A program made the translations under genes and the position numbers. The notes under the pieces were generated by a model. It was given only the letters and a program-made list of their open reading frames with translations. It had not been told where the DNA came from and did not search any database. A stretch of 35,786 bases of DNA from JALSKU01 sp964556545 (lineage in GTDB: Bacteria; Campylobacterota; Campylobacteria; Campylobacterales; JALSKU01). Of this stretch, positions 16,854 through 24,154 are shown piece by piece (position 1 is the stretch's first letter; each line of letters starts with the position of its first letter). The stretch covers positions 1 through 35,786 of the forward strand of contig CAZKWE010000043.1 of assembly GCA_964556545.1 (NCBI GenBank), given 5' to 3'.

Positions 16854-18050
16854 TCAGTATATTGTAACTTCACTAAAAGCTGATTTTGTAGGCTTTAATA
16901 TTTTTATATCATAATTTACCTGATTGTTTAAGATATTTTCATCAAACAATCGTTGTGCTTCGCTGTTAAAATATAGTGTATATATATAATCAATACCTAT
17001 GGAAGTAGAGTAGTTTATCCAATCATAAAATATATTGTTGTCAAGTATTTTATTGGTTGATATTAGAGCATCATCACTTTTTCCTATAGAATTTGCTATG
17101 TACATATCTTTTCTATCTTCATACTGTGTTAAATTAAGTAAAAGAGGATTATAATTTATTTGTGTTGAAAAGAGTGCATATGGTCTTATCTTATAAAATC
17201 TAAATTGTGAAGCAAGGAGTGAAGTTTTAACAAGCGGAGTATTTAAAAAGATAGAACTTCCCTGTAATTTTTTATTGTATTTTAAAAATGATTTAAATTT
17301 TGTTAATTTTTGAGGAATTATTTTTTTATATATAATTCTTGTGTCATTGTTGCTTTGTATATAACTGCTCAATTTAAAGCCCATATCGCTTTCGTCTGCA
17401 AAGATAGCTATCTTGTCATTTGTAAAAACCAATAGTTTTTCAATCTGTTTTTTATAATCAATACCCCCGAATACAAAATTAGTTTTTTGGGTTGTAATTT
17501 CATTTTTATTGATGGTAGGTATATAATATATAAGATCGGATTTTATAGATAGCAGTCTTTTTACTCCTTTGTATGTATAAGGAGCTATAACAAAACGAAA
17601 TCCCTCGCTTTCTATTTTATTTGCCGTATCTTGTATGTTTTGTAATGATTCATCTTTTGAATCAAATAGTTCAAAATCAAAATTGACCCCCTTTTTAAGT
17701 AAATATGCCAATATGGTATTTGTAGTGCTTATGGTGTATCTTCCTATAATATTTTTTGGCACCATAAGAGCAATTTTTATAATATTTGTTTTTTTTGTAT
17801 TGAATATATTGAGTTTAATTTTCAAAGTTTCATAATCTTTTGACAAATTTGTATCATTTGTCATATTTTTATAGTTTGATATAAAAGAAAAAACTTTACC
17901 GTCTTTTAAATACTCTTTTAAACAATTCTTGTCGCACTCGTTTGTATTGAGATTGATAATATCAGCAACAGGAAGAGGCAGTTGTGATAAGTAAAGACTT
18001 TTGGCCATAGATATCATACTGATAAAAAAAAGTGATAAAAATATTCTCAA
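16854..18050 (-). CDS. Exported protein of unknown function, possibly periplasmic-binding-protein fold
   Basis: I do not recognise this 398-residue protein with certainty. It has a signal peptide (RIFLSLFFISMISMAKS) and two nearby cysteines (ECDKNC). Alternating segments such as IIKIALMVPKNIIGRY, FRFVIAPYTYKGVKRLL, KIAIFADESDMGFKLSSY and SSIFLNTPLVKTSLLASQF follow. This rhythm resembles a type I periplasmic-binding fold, like LpoA or branched-chain amino-acid binding proteins. The start is TTG at 18050 with GGAG six bases upstream. It lies 30 bases after the uracil-DNA glycosylase gene and may share its transcript. Function unknown. Confidence 0.7.
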   Translation of the reverse strand: MRIFLSLFFISMISMAKSLYLSQLPLPVADIINLNTNECDKNCLKEYLKDGKVFSFISNYKNMTNDTNLSKDYETLKIKLNIFNTKKTNIIKIALMVPKNIIGRYTISTTNTILAYLLKKGVNFDFELFDSKDESLQNIQDTANKIESEGFRFVIAPYTYKGVKRLLSIKSDLIYYIPTINKNEITTQKTNFVFGGIDYKKQIEKLLVFTNDKIAIFADESDMGFKLSSYIQSNNDTRIIYKKIIPQKLTKFKSFLKYNKKLQGSSIFLNTPLVKTSLLASQFRFYKIRPYALFSTQINYNPLLLNLTQYEDRKDMYIANSIGKSDDALISTNKILDNNIFYDWINYSTSIGIDYIYTLYFNSEAQRLFDENILNNQVNYDIKILKPTKSAFSEVTIY

Positions 18051-18080
18051 ATGTAACTCCGTATAAATATTAAGCTATAA

Positions 18081-18749
18081 TTATACCATTAGTTGCTTAA
18101 CTTTTTTCATATCTGAAAATACAAACTTTTTAGCACTGGGATTTCTAAGTAAAAAACTTGGATGAAATGTAGGTATGAGCTTTGCATTGCCAAAATTTAA
18201 AACTTCACCTCTTATTTTGGATATCGGTGTCGTATCTTGTGTAAGATTGTTATATGCCGTTGCCCCCAGTGTTATAATAATTTTTGGCTTTATAATGTCT
18301 ATTTGTTTTAAAAGATAAGGTATGCACGACTTTACTTCCTGTGGTGTCGGTACTCTGTTGTTGGGAGGTCTGCATTTTACGATATTTGCTATATATGTAT
18401 CTTCTCGCCTTATATGAAGAACATTTTCTATAATTTTCGTTAAAAGCTCTCCCGCTCTTCCGACAAAAGGTTTGCCGGATTGATCTTCGTTTGCACCGGG
18501 ACCTTCTCCGATAAACATAATTTCGGCATTGATATTTCCTTCTCCAAAAACAATATTTTTTCTTGTTTTTGAAAGTTGACAAAGATGACAGTTTTGAACT
18601 ATTTTTTCCATTTGATTCAAGTTATTCGGCAAAGTATCGGTTGTTGAAGTATTTTTTTTTGTATAGTGTATATCATAAATATAATTTAAGCCGAATAATT
18701 TATAATTATATAAAGAAGAAAGTATTTTAAGTTTTTTTATTCTTTGCAT
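18081..18749 (-). CDS. Family 4 uracil-DNA glycosylase with iron-sulfur cluster
   Basis: The enzyme removes uracil from DNA at the start of base-excision repair. The 222-residue protein contains the active-site motif GEGPGANED, the second motif HPSFLLRNP, and four cysteines placed for a 4Fe-4S cluster (Cys54, Cys57, Cys126 in IVKCRPP, Cys142). An N-terminal extension of about 40 residues is not typical and may be a partner-binding tail. A GC-rich hairpin separates it from the superoxide reductase gene upstream. Confidence 0.93.
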   Translation of the reverse strand: MQRIKKLKILSSLYNYKLFGLNYIYDIHYTKKNTSTTDTLPNNLNQMEKIVQNCHLCQLSKTRKNIVFGEGNINAEIMFIGEGPGANEDQSGKPFVGRAGELLTKIIENVLHIRREDTYIANIVKCRPPNNRVPTPQEVKSCIPYLLKQIDIIKPKIIITLGATAYNNLTQDTTPISKIRGEVLNFGNAKLIPTFHPSFLLRNPSAKKFVFSDMKKVKQLMV

Positions 18750-18758
18750 ATTGTGTTT

Positions 18759-18780
18759 CCCCCCGCTTTTTCAGCGGGGA
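18759..18780. terminator. GC-rich hairpin between superoxide reductase and uracil-DNA glycosylase genes
   Basis: CCCCGCT (18761-18767) pairs with AGCGGGG (18773-18779) around a five-base loop. It is one of the most GC-rich stretches in an AT-rich window. On the minus strand, the direction of both neighbours, no T-run follows; the T-rich side lies on the plus strand. It may be an attenuator or RNA-processing site instead of a classical terminator, and it lies 11 bases before the glycosylase start codon. Confidence 0.5.
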
Positions 18781-18788
18781 ATTTTATA

Positions 18789-19181
18789 TTATTGTGTAAC
18801 TTCCACTACTTTTGGATCGCTTTCCCAAATACCGTGTTTTGTGCAATAGCTTTGTGCAACCAAAGTCATTGTTTTGCCCTGAGGTTTGATTTTGAAAGTT
18901 ACTTCCGCATGACCTTTTTGACCTTGTCCTCCGAGCATACCGGCTATAAAGTCGGCTCTTGCAAGTAGTGTTTCTTTGTTGTAAAGTGCAAGATTGGCTA
19001 TATAGTGGTCAAAATCATCCGGATGAGTATATTCGTTTCCGACTTTAACTGTTACTTCAAATACTTCATCGGCTTTTGCCGTATCTGCACAATGAATAAA
19101 TGGTGAATGTCTGTCTATATAATCTTTTTTAGCTTCTCTTTCAACCGTATCAATGTCAACATATCTGTTTATTTTTGGCAT
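18789..19181 (-). CDS. Superoxide reductase (neelaredoxin-type, class II)
   Basis: The 130-residue enzyme reduces superoxide to peroxide at a mononuclear iron without making oxygen. The five iron ligands are readable: His25 (DRHSPFI), His53 and His59 (HPDDFDHYI), Cys113 and His116 (SYCTKHGIWE). The N-terminal rubredoxin-like desulforedoxin domain is absent, so it is class II. The usual EKHxP loop here reads DRHSP, so the lysine close to the iron is replaced by arginine. It stands alone, with its own TATAAT -10 (19216-19211) and an AGGAG site, after a strong hairpin. Confidence 0.93.
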   Translation of the reverse strand: MPKINRYVDIDTVEREAKKDYIDRHSPFIHCADTAKADEVFEVTVKVGNEYTHPDDFDHYIANLALYNKETLLARADFIAGMLGGQGQKGHAEVTFKIKPQGKTMTLVAQSYCTKHGIWESDPKVVEVTQ

Positions 19182-19238
19182 CTTAAACTCCTTTTGTAAA
19201 ATATTTTATAATTATATCTGATATTTCTTAGATAAGAG
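19182..19238 (-). promoter_or_regulatory. Superoxide reductase promoter
   Basis: A minus-strand TATAAT (19216-19211) lies inside the near-perfect palindrome TATAATTATA (19207-19216). It is followed by a leader of about 25 bases and AGGAG before the start codon. A further short repeat TATCT/AGATA flanks the -35 region. The palindromes could bind a peroxide or iron regulator of the Fur/PerR type, but the match is too short to claim. Confidence 0.45.
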
Positions 19239-19271
19239 ATATAAATAGGATATAAATTATCCTATTTATAT
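19239..19271. terminator. Long A/T-rich hairpin after sdhE
   Basis: A perfect 14-base-pair stem (ATATAAATAGGATA / TATCCTATTTATAT) with loop TAAAT begins five bases past the sdhE stop on the minus strand. It probably ends or protects the sdhABE message. No T-run follows on the minus strand, so RNA stabilisation or a regulatory site for the superoxide reductase gene are alternatives. Confidence 0.6.
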
Positions 19272-19275
19272 TGGC

Positions 19276-20154
19276 TTAAACAAAAGTGATTTCACTTACA
19301 TTGTGTTCAAGTCCGAGATCTTCAGGTGCAAGTCCGAGAGCCAGTCCAATCATTTGAGGAAGATGCAATACAGGCATTTGTATATCACGACCTATCTCTT
19401 TTGATATATTGTGTTGCTGAACATCAAGTCTTAAGTGACAAAGAGGGCAGGGTGTAACAACCACATCTGCATTATTGTCCATTGCATCACTCATTGCATC
19501 GCCTGAGAGTTTGTTTGCAGTTTTGGGAGCCTGTAATTCTACATGAAAGCCGCAGCATTTGTTTTTGTGTTCATAGTCTATTGCATTGCCGCCCAATGCA
19601 TCTATAAGTCTTTCTATAGAATCAGGAACATATGGATTTTCATTGCCGTTGTTTTTGCTTTGCAGTTTTGAAGGTCTGATATTGTGACAGCCATAAAATG
19701 GAGCAATATTTATGTTTTTTAAAGGCTTAGTAACTCTTTTGGCTATCTCTTCAACACCTATATCATCTATAATGGCATAAAGAAAATGTTTTATTTCAAC
19801 ATTTCCTTTGTATTCAAGCCCTATCTCTTTTAACTTTGAATTCACTTTGTCTTTTAAAGCATTATCACTATCAAGCCTATCTTTGGTTAAAGATGTATTT
19901 AATTGACAAGTATTGCATATTGTAACCATTGTAAGGCCAAGTTTTTCAGCATAACAAATATTTCTTGCATTTAGAGTCAAAGATAAAAAATCATCAAAAT
20001 CCTGCAAATGGCTGGCTCCGCAACAGCTTGCCTCTTCAAGTTGTACAAGTTCTATATCAAGAGCCTCGGCAACTGCCAAAGTTGATTTTAACAGTTCAGG
20101 AGTACTCTCTTTTGCCGTACATCCAGTATATAGTGCATATTTTATTTTACTCAT
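19276..20154 (-). CDS. sdhE: SdhE/HdrB-like membrane-anchor subunit of non-classical succinate dehydrogenase
   Basis: The 292-residue protein has two CCG domains as in heterodisulfide reductase subunit HdrB. The first set is Cys12, Cys44-45, Cys80 and Cys83; the second is Cys156, Cys200-201, Cys236 and Cys239. In type E succinate:quinone oxidoreductases and in methylmenaquinol:fumarate reductase this subunit replaces the cytochrome b anchor and passes electrons between the iron-sulfur subunit and quinone. There is no membrane helix; attachment would be peripheral. It lies ten bases after sdhB with AAGGAG before its ATG. Confidence 0.88.
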   Translation of the reverse strand: MSKIKYALYTGCTAKESTPELLKSTLAVAEALDIELVQLEEASCCGASHLQDFDDFLSLTLNARNICYAEKLGLTMVTICNTCQLNTSLTKDRLDSDNALKDKVNSKLKEIGLEYKGNVEIKHFLYAIIDDIGVEEIAKRVTKPLKNINIAPFYGCHNIRPSKLQSKNNGNENPYVPDSIERLIDALGGNAIDYEHKNKCCGFHVELQAPKTANKLSGDAMSDAMDNNADVVVTPCPLCHLRLDVQQHNISKEIGRDIQMPVLHLPQMIGLALGLAPEDLGLEHNVSEITFV

Positions 20155-20164
20155 CCGATACTCC

Positions 20165-21142
20165 TTAAAAATCTACTGTGGATGCGATATCAACAAGTTT
20201 TTTAATCTCATCCATATTTTTTGATTTTGGCATATTCCAAGGCATTACAATTTTGCCTTTTTTCCACATTTCATAAGCCTCAGGCAAATGTTTAAGAACT
20301 CCTATATTGCCTTCAGAGTATCTTACAAGCTCTCCCTCATCTAAAATTCCGTGTTTTTTGATAGAAGATTTAAATCCCACAGCATGTCTAGTAGCAACAT
20401 TGTTTTTAGCTTTTGACTCTTCAAAAATTTGATTATGAAGTTTTGTTATTTTGCTAATCGGAGATAAATCTTTAGGGCAAGCTTCGGCACATTCAAAACA
20501 TTTTACACAGTCCCATACTCCGGCACCTTCTTCATTGATTATATCCAATCTTTCATCTTTGGCATTGTCTCTTGAATCGGCATTAAATCTAAAAGCTTTT
20601 AAAAGTGCCGCGGGTCCTATATAATCTTCATTTGCCTTAACAGACGGACAGGCATAAAAACAGTTTCCGCACTGTATGCAATAGTCAGCTTCGTCCAGAG
20701 CATCAGCTTCTTTAGGACTGATAAGATTTTCTTTTTCGGGATGTTCGGCTATATCCGTTATCAGGTATGGTTTGACGGAACTGTATTTTTCCCAAAAGTT
20801 TTTCTTGTCTATAACCATATCTTTTATAGCTCTTTTTTCATCCTGCGGATCAAGTGTCAACTCTTCACCAAATATTTCAACGAGATGAAAAACATTTTCT
20901 TTACAGGATAGTACCGGTTTGCCATTTACTTTTATGGCACAACTACCACAGATTCCGTGTCTGCAACTTCTTCTATAACTAAAACTTCCGTCAAACTCCC
21001 ATTTGATTCTGTTTAATATGTCAAGTACAACTTCATCTTGCGATACTTCCATATCATATTTGATATAGTATGGTAGATGATCTTTTTCACTATTGAACCT
21101 GAAAACATTAAAAGTTATTTTTTTTGTTTCATATTTTTTCAT
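20165..21142 (-). CDS. sdhB: Succinate dehydrogenase/fumarate reductase iron-sulfur subunit (type E)
   Basis: The 325-residue subunit wires the flavin to the quinone side. Three clusters are visible: 2Fe-2S at Cys60, 65, 68 and 80 (CRHGICGSC); 4Fe-4S at CIQCGNCFYACP (155, 158, 161, 165); and a third set CVKCFECAEACP (212, 215, 218, 222). Classical SdhB lacks the second cysteine of that third set and holds a 3Fe-4S centre there. The complete CxxCxxCxxxCP pattern predicts a second 4Fe-4S cluster, as reported for archaeal type E enzymes. It is about 80 residues longer than E. coli SdhB. It overlaps neither neighbour and is 11 bases from sdhA. Confidence 0.93.
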   Translation of the reverse strand: MKKYETKKITFNVFRFNSEKDHLPYYIKYDMEVSQDEVVLDILNRIKWEFDGSFSYRRSCRHGICGSCAIKVNGKPVLSCKENVFHLVEIFGEELTLDPQDEKRAIKDMVIDKKNFWEKYSSVKPYLITDIAEHPEKENLISPKEADALDEADYCIQCGNCFYACPSVKANEDYIGPAALLKAFRFNADSRDNAKDERLDIINEEGAGVWDCVKCFECAEACPKDLSPISKITKLHNQIFEESKAKNNVATRHAVGFKSSIKKHGILDEGELVRYSEGNIGVLKHLPEAYEMWKKGKIVMPWNMPKSKNMDEIKKLVDIASTVDF

Positions 21143-21153
21143 TTTCCCGGCTC

Positions 21154-22875
21154 CTAATAAGTTCGCTCTTGAGGCTCAAAAATACCCAAGTTTACATCTT
21201 TGTATTCCATTTGTATTTCCCCGTTTTCATCCATATGGGCATATGTATGTTTTAAAAAATTCTCATCATCTCTTTTTGGATAATCATCTCTAAAATGAGC
21301 ACCACGACTCTCTTTTCTTGCGATTGCCCCTTCAATGATAAACATAGAATAATCCAGCATATGACCAAGTTCAATTGCTTCTTGTAAATCCGTATTATAA
21401 ATTTTAGACTTGTCTTCAATGCGAATATGCTTAAATCTTTCTCTTAACTCTTTTAATTTTTTCTTCTGTTTTTGCAGAGATTCTTCGGTTCTGAAAACTC
21501 CGGCATTTGCTGTCATACTCTCTTGAAGTTCCGCTCTTAAAAGAGGAACTTTTTCATCACCGTTTGAAGTCATGATAGTATTTATCTCATTAAGCATTCT
21601 ATCGGCATCTTTTTGGTCGGGTTCTTTATGAATGAGAAAATCTTTTTTCTCAAGATCTTTTATGATAGTTTGCCCTACATGTCTTCCGAAAAACATAGCT
21701 TCAAGAAGAGAGTTTGCTCCAAGTCTGTTTGCACCGTGTACACTGACACATGCACATTCACCCGCAGCATAAAGTCCGTGGATTCTATGATCCTGATTTA
21801 GTTTGGCCCTTCCGTCGTTATCCACAGGTATGCCACCCATAGAGTAATGAGCGGTAGCTGCTATCATGATAGGCTCGTGTATCATATCAAGTCCTAAAAA
21901 TGTTATAGCCAAATCCCTAAGCTCGGGAAGCCTTGATAAAATTTTCTCTTTTCCAAGATGAGTAAGATCAAGATAAACCGCATCTTTGTTCGGTCCTACT
22001 CCTTTGCCTTCGAGTATCTCTTTTGTGATGGATCTGCTAACGAGATCTCTTGGGGCCAACTCCATTTTTTCAGGAGCATATTTTTCCATAAATCTTTCAC
22101 CTTCGCTATTAAAAAGTCTTCCGCCTTCTCCTCTAGCTGCTTCACTTATAAGTATCCCGGTTCCTGCAAGTCCTGTCGGATGAAACTGTACAAATTCCAT
22201 ATCTTTTAAAGGAAGCCCGTGTCTGGCATATATTGAAAGTCCGTCTCCGGTATTGGCATGTGCATTTGAGTTTATCTTGTAAGCTCTGGCATATCCTCCG
22301 GTGGCAAGCATTACAGCTCTTGCATTAAATATTGCGGGTTCAAGTGTTTTTATATTGTATGCTACCACTCCGTAAACATTTTTGTTTTCTTGAATTATGT
22401 CCGCAACATACCACTCATCCCAGTACTCAACTCCGTCTCTGTCGGATTGTTCAAACATAGTTTGCAATAGTGTCAGTCCTGTTCTATCTTTTGCAAAACA
22501 TGCCCTTGGAAAAGATTGACCTCCAAAAGGCCTTTGTGCAATTGTTCCGTCATCATTTCTGCTGAATGCCGCTCCCATGCTCTCAGCCCATCTGACTGTT
22601 TCGGGTGCCCCTTCACACATAAGTTTAACAGCATCTTGATCAGCAAGATAATCACTTCCTTTGATGGTATCAAACATATGTAATTCTATGCTGTCTTCGG
22701 GTTTTAGTGCGGCATTTATACCGCCTTGTGCGGCACCCGAATGACTTCTTAAGGGGTGAAGTTTACTGATAACCGCAACATGTTTGCCGTACCCTTCAAG
22801 TTCTCTTGCTGCAGCCAGCCCTGCCAATCCTGCTCCAACGATTATCGCATCATAATGATATATCGGTATGCTCAT
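21154..22875 (-). CDS. sdhA: Succinate dehydrogenase/fumarate reductase flavoprotein subunit
   Basis: The 573-residue subunit carries covalent FAD and the dicarboxylate site. The N-terminal GAGLAGLAA dinucleotide loop, the FAD-attachment His45 (LRSHSGAAQGG), the substrate loop HPTGLAGTGILISEAARGEGG and the C-terminal GANRLGANSLLEA are all present. It starts directly with SIPIYHYDAIIVGAG and has no twin-arginine signal. It should therefore face the cytoplasm, unlike the periplasmic MfrA of Wolinella and Campylobacter. Succinate oxidation or fumarate reduction are both possible. It is the first gene of sdhA-sdhB-sdhE. Confidence 0.95.
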   Translation of the reverse strand: MSIPIYHYDAIIVGAGLAGLAAARELEGYGKHVAVISKLHPLRSHSGAAQGGINAALKPEDSIELHMFDTIKGSDYLADQDAVKLMCEGAPETVRWAESMGAAFSRNDDGTIAQRPFGGQSFPRACFAKDRTGLTLLQTMFEQSDRDGVEYWDEWYVADIIQENKNVYGVVAYNIKTLEPAIFNARAVMLATGGYARAYKINSNAHANTGDGLSIYARHGLPLKDMEFVQFHPTGLAGTGILISEAARGEGGRLFNSEGERFMEKYAPEKMELAPRDLVSRSITKEILEGKGVGPNKDAVYLDLTHLGKEKILSRLPELRDLAITFLGLDMIHEPIMIAATAHYSMGGIPVDNDGRAKLNQDHRIHGLYAAGECACVSVHGANRLGANSLLEAMFFGRHVGQTIIKDLEKKDFLIHKEPDQKDADRMLNEINTIMTSNGDEKVPLLRAELQESMTANAGVFRTEESLQKQKKKLKELRERFKHIRIEDKSKIYNTDLQEAIELGHMLDYSMFIIEGAIARKESRGAHFRDDYPKRDDENFLKHTYAHMDENGEIQMEYKDVNLGIFEPQERTY

Positions 22876-23056
22876 ATAGCGATTCCTTATTTAAAAATTT
22901 TGAATACATTATACAAATAGAAACTTTAAACTATACAAAAAGTAACATTTTCCTTATAATGAAAAGTTATAATGTTACAATTTTTCACTTTTAAGATGAA
23001 AAATTTTGTATCTTTTTAGTATAATATCAAAATATCTATAATATAAAGGTAAAAAA
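22876..23056. promoter_or_regulatory. Divergent sdhA / thiL promoter region with two inverted repeats
   Basis: The minus strand has TATAAT (22913-22908) before sdhA, and the plus strand TATAAT (23020-23025) before thiL. Two inverted repeats lie between them. One is GTAACATT (22942-22949) with AATGTTAC (22971-22978). The other is AATTTTTCA (22979-22987) with TGAAAAATT (22997-23005). The two abut exactly. They are candidate operators for a regulator of sdhABE, thiL or both; no known consensus is recognised. Confidence 0.5.
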
Positions 23057-23875
23057 TTGAATAAAGAGGATTATTTTATATCTCTGTTTGAAAGTAAACA
23101 TATAGGTGATGACGGAGCTGTCATAAAAGATCAGATTTTTTTAAAAGATCTTTTCTGTGAAGATATACACTTTAAAAGAGAATGGATGGCTCTAAAAGAT
23201 ATAGCCAAAAAGAGTATACTGGTCAATATATCGGATGCTGTTGTGATGAATGCAAAACCAAAATATATACTTCTTGGTGTTAAAATTCCAAAAGATTTCA
23301 GTTATAAAGAGATAAAGCAATTACAAGAAGGATTTTGTGAAATATGCAAAGAGTATGGTATAGATATAATAGGCGGAGATACGATATCAGGTGACAAGCT
23401 TGATATTTCCGTAACGCTGATAGGCAAATCCAAAAACCCTATAACAAGAAAAGGAATAAAAAAAGGTTTTCTTTTTGCATATACAGGAACTCTTGGAGAA
23501 TCAAAAAGAGACCTTGAAAGATTGCAAAAAAAACAAAAAATTCGAAAAAATTCGAAATTCATCAGACCGAGACTAAAGGCAGATTTTTTTTATGAAGCAA
23601 GGAAATATATAAGCAGTGCACTTGATATATCGGACGGGCTGTATAAGGATTTATCAAGATTGACAAAGGCAAATAAAATCGGTATTAAATTTTTTAAAAA
23701 ATTTTCAAAAGATACAGCTTGTAGCGGAGAAGAGTATGAGATACTTTTTTCTTTTGATAAGAGATACAAAAAAATGATCCTCTCACTTGCAAAAAAACAT
23801 AAAACTCCTGTTCGTATTTTTGCAAAGGCTATAAGAGGAAAATTTAAGGGAAATTGCAAAGAGAACCATTTTTAA
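23057..23875 (+). CDS. thiL: Thiamine-monophosphate kinase
   Basis: ThiL phosphorylates thiamine monophosphate to thiamine diphosphate. The 272-residue protein keeps the PurM-like motifs HIGDDGAVI, FCEDIHFKREW, NISDAVVMNAKP, GGDTISG and ALDISDGLYKDL, and the late GEEYEILFSF. It is shorter than the 325-residue E. coli protein, which is usual in this phylum. It starts at TTG with AAAGGT upstream; no ATG fits. It is a single gene facing the moaD-aor pair. Confidence 0.92.
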   Translation: MNKEDYFISLFESKHIGDDGAVIKDQIFLKDLFCEDIHFKREWMALKDIAKKSILVNISDAVVMNAKPKYILLGVKIPKDFSYKEIKQLQEGFCEICKEYGIDIIGGDTISGDKLDISVTLIGKSKNPITRKGIKKGFLFAYTGTLGESKRDLERLQKKQKIRKNSKFIRPRLKADFFYEARKYISSALDISDGLYKDLSRLTKANKIGIKFFKKFSKDTACSGEEYEILFSFDKRYKKMILSLAKKHKTPVRIFAKAIRGKFKGNCKENHF

Positions 23876-23881
23876 TATACT

Positions 23882-23930
23882 AAAAAAGAGGTGGTAATTA
23901 ATCCAATCAATTTATCCACCTCCTATTTTT
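23882..23930. terminator. Bidirectional terminator between thiL and the moaD-like gene
   Basis: GAGGTGG (23888-23894) pairs with CCACCTC (23916-23922). On the plus strand the stem is followed by ATTTTT, and on the minus strand by TTTTTT (from the A-run at 23882-23887). The right arm lies inside the last glycine codons of the moaD-like gene, so coding and termination share the same bases. Confidence 0.8.
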
Positions 23931-24154
23931 GGAAATATTGAAAAGATACTGTCATTTTGCAATACAAAGTCTTTTTTGATATGTCTGCCGTTTATCATCA
24001 AAACTCCTATGGGTAAATCTTCTTCATTGATGCCTATATCTTTGACAATTTCACCCGCATTTATACCCTGAGGGTAGATTTTTTTTTCTATCTTAAATCT
24101 ACCCTCTCTGTATTGAGCAAAAAGTTTTATTGTGACTTCTATACTATTTTTCAT
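23912..24154 (-). CDS. MoaD/ThiS-like sulfur carrier protein
   Basis: This 80-residue ubiquitin-fold protein begins EVTIKLFAQYREGRF and ends in IFPKIGGG, carrying the double glycine needed for adenylation and thiocarboxylation. MoaD supplies sulfur for molybdopterin. The gene overlaps the aldehyde oxidoreductase gene by 11 bases, a pairing often seen for tungsten enzymes. It is probably a carrier dedicated to the tungstopterin of that enzyme. The tail ends GGG, one glycine more than usual; the last residue may be tolerated or trimmed. Confidence 0.85.
   Translation of the reverse strand: MKNSIEVTIKLFAQYREGRFKIEKKIYPQGINAGEIVKDIGINEEDLPIGVLMINGRHIKKDFVLQNDSIFSIFPKIGGG

Noticed and set aside
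19207..19216. PerR/Fur box before the superoxide reductase gene
   Set aside because: TATAATTATA is palindromic but also simply contains the -10 element; too short to assign to a regulator.
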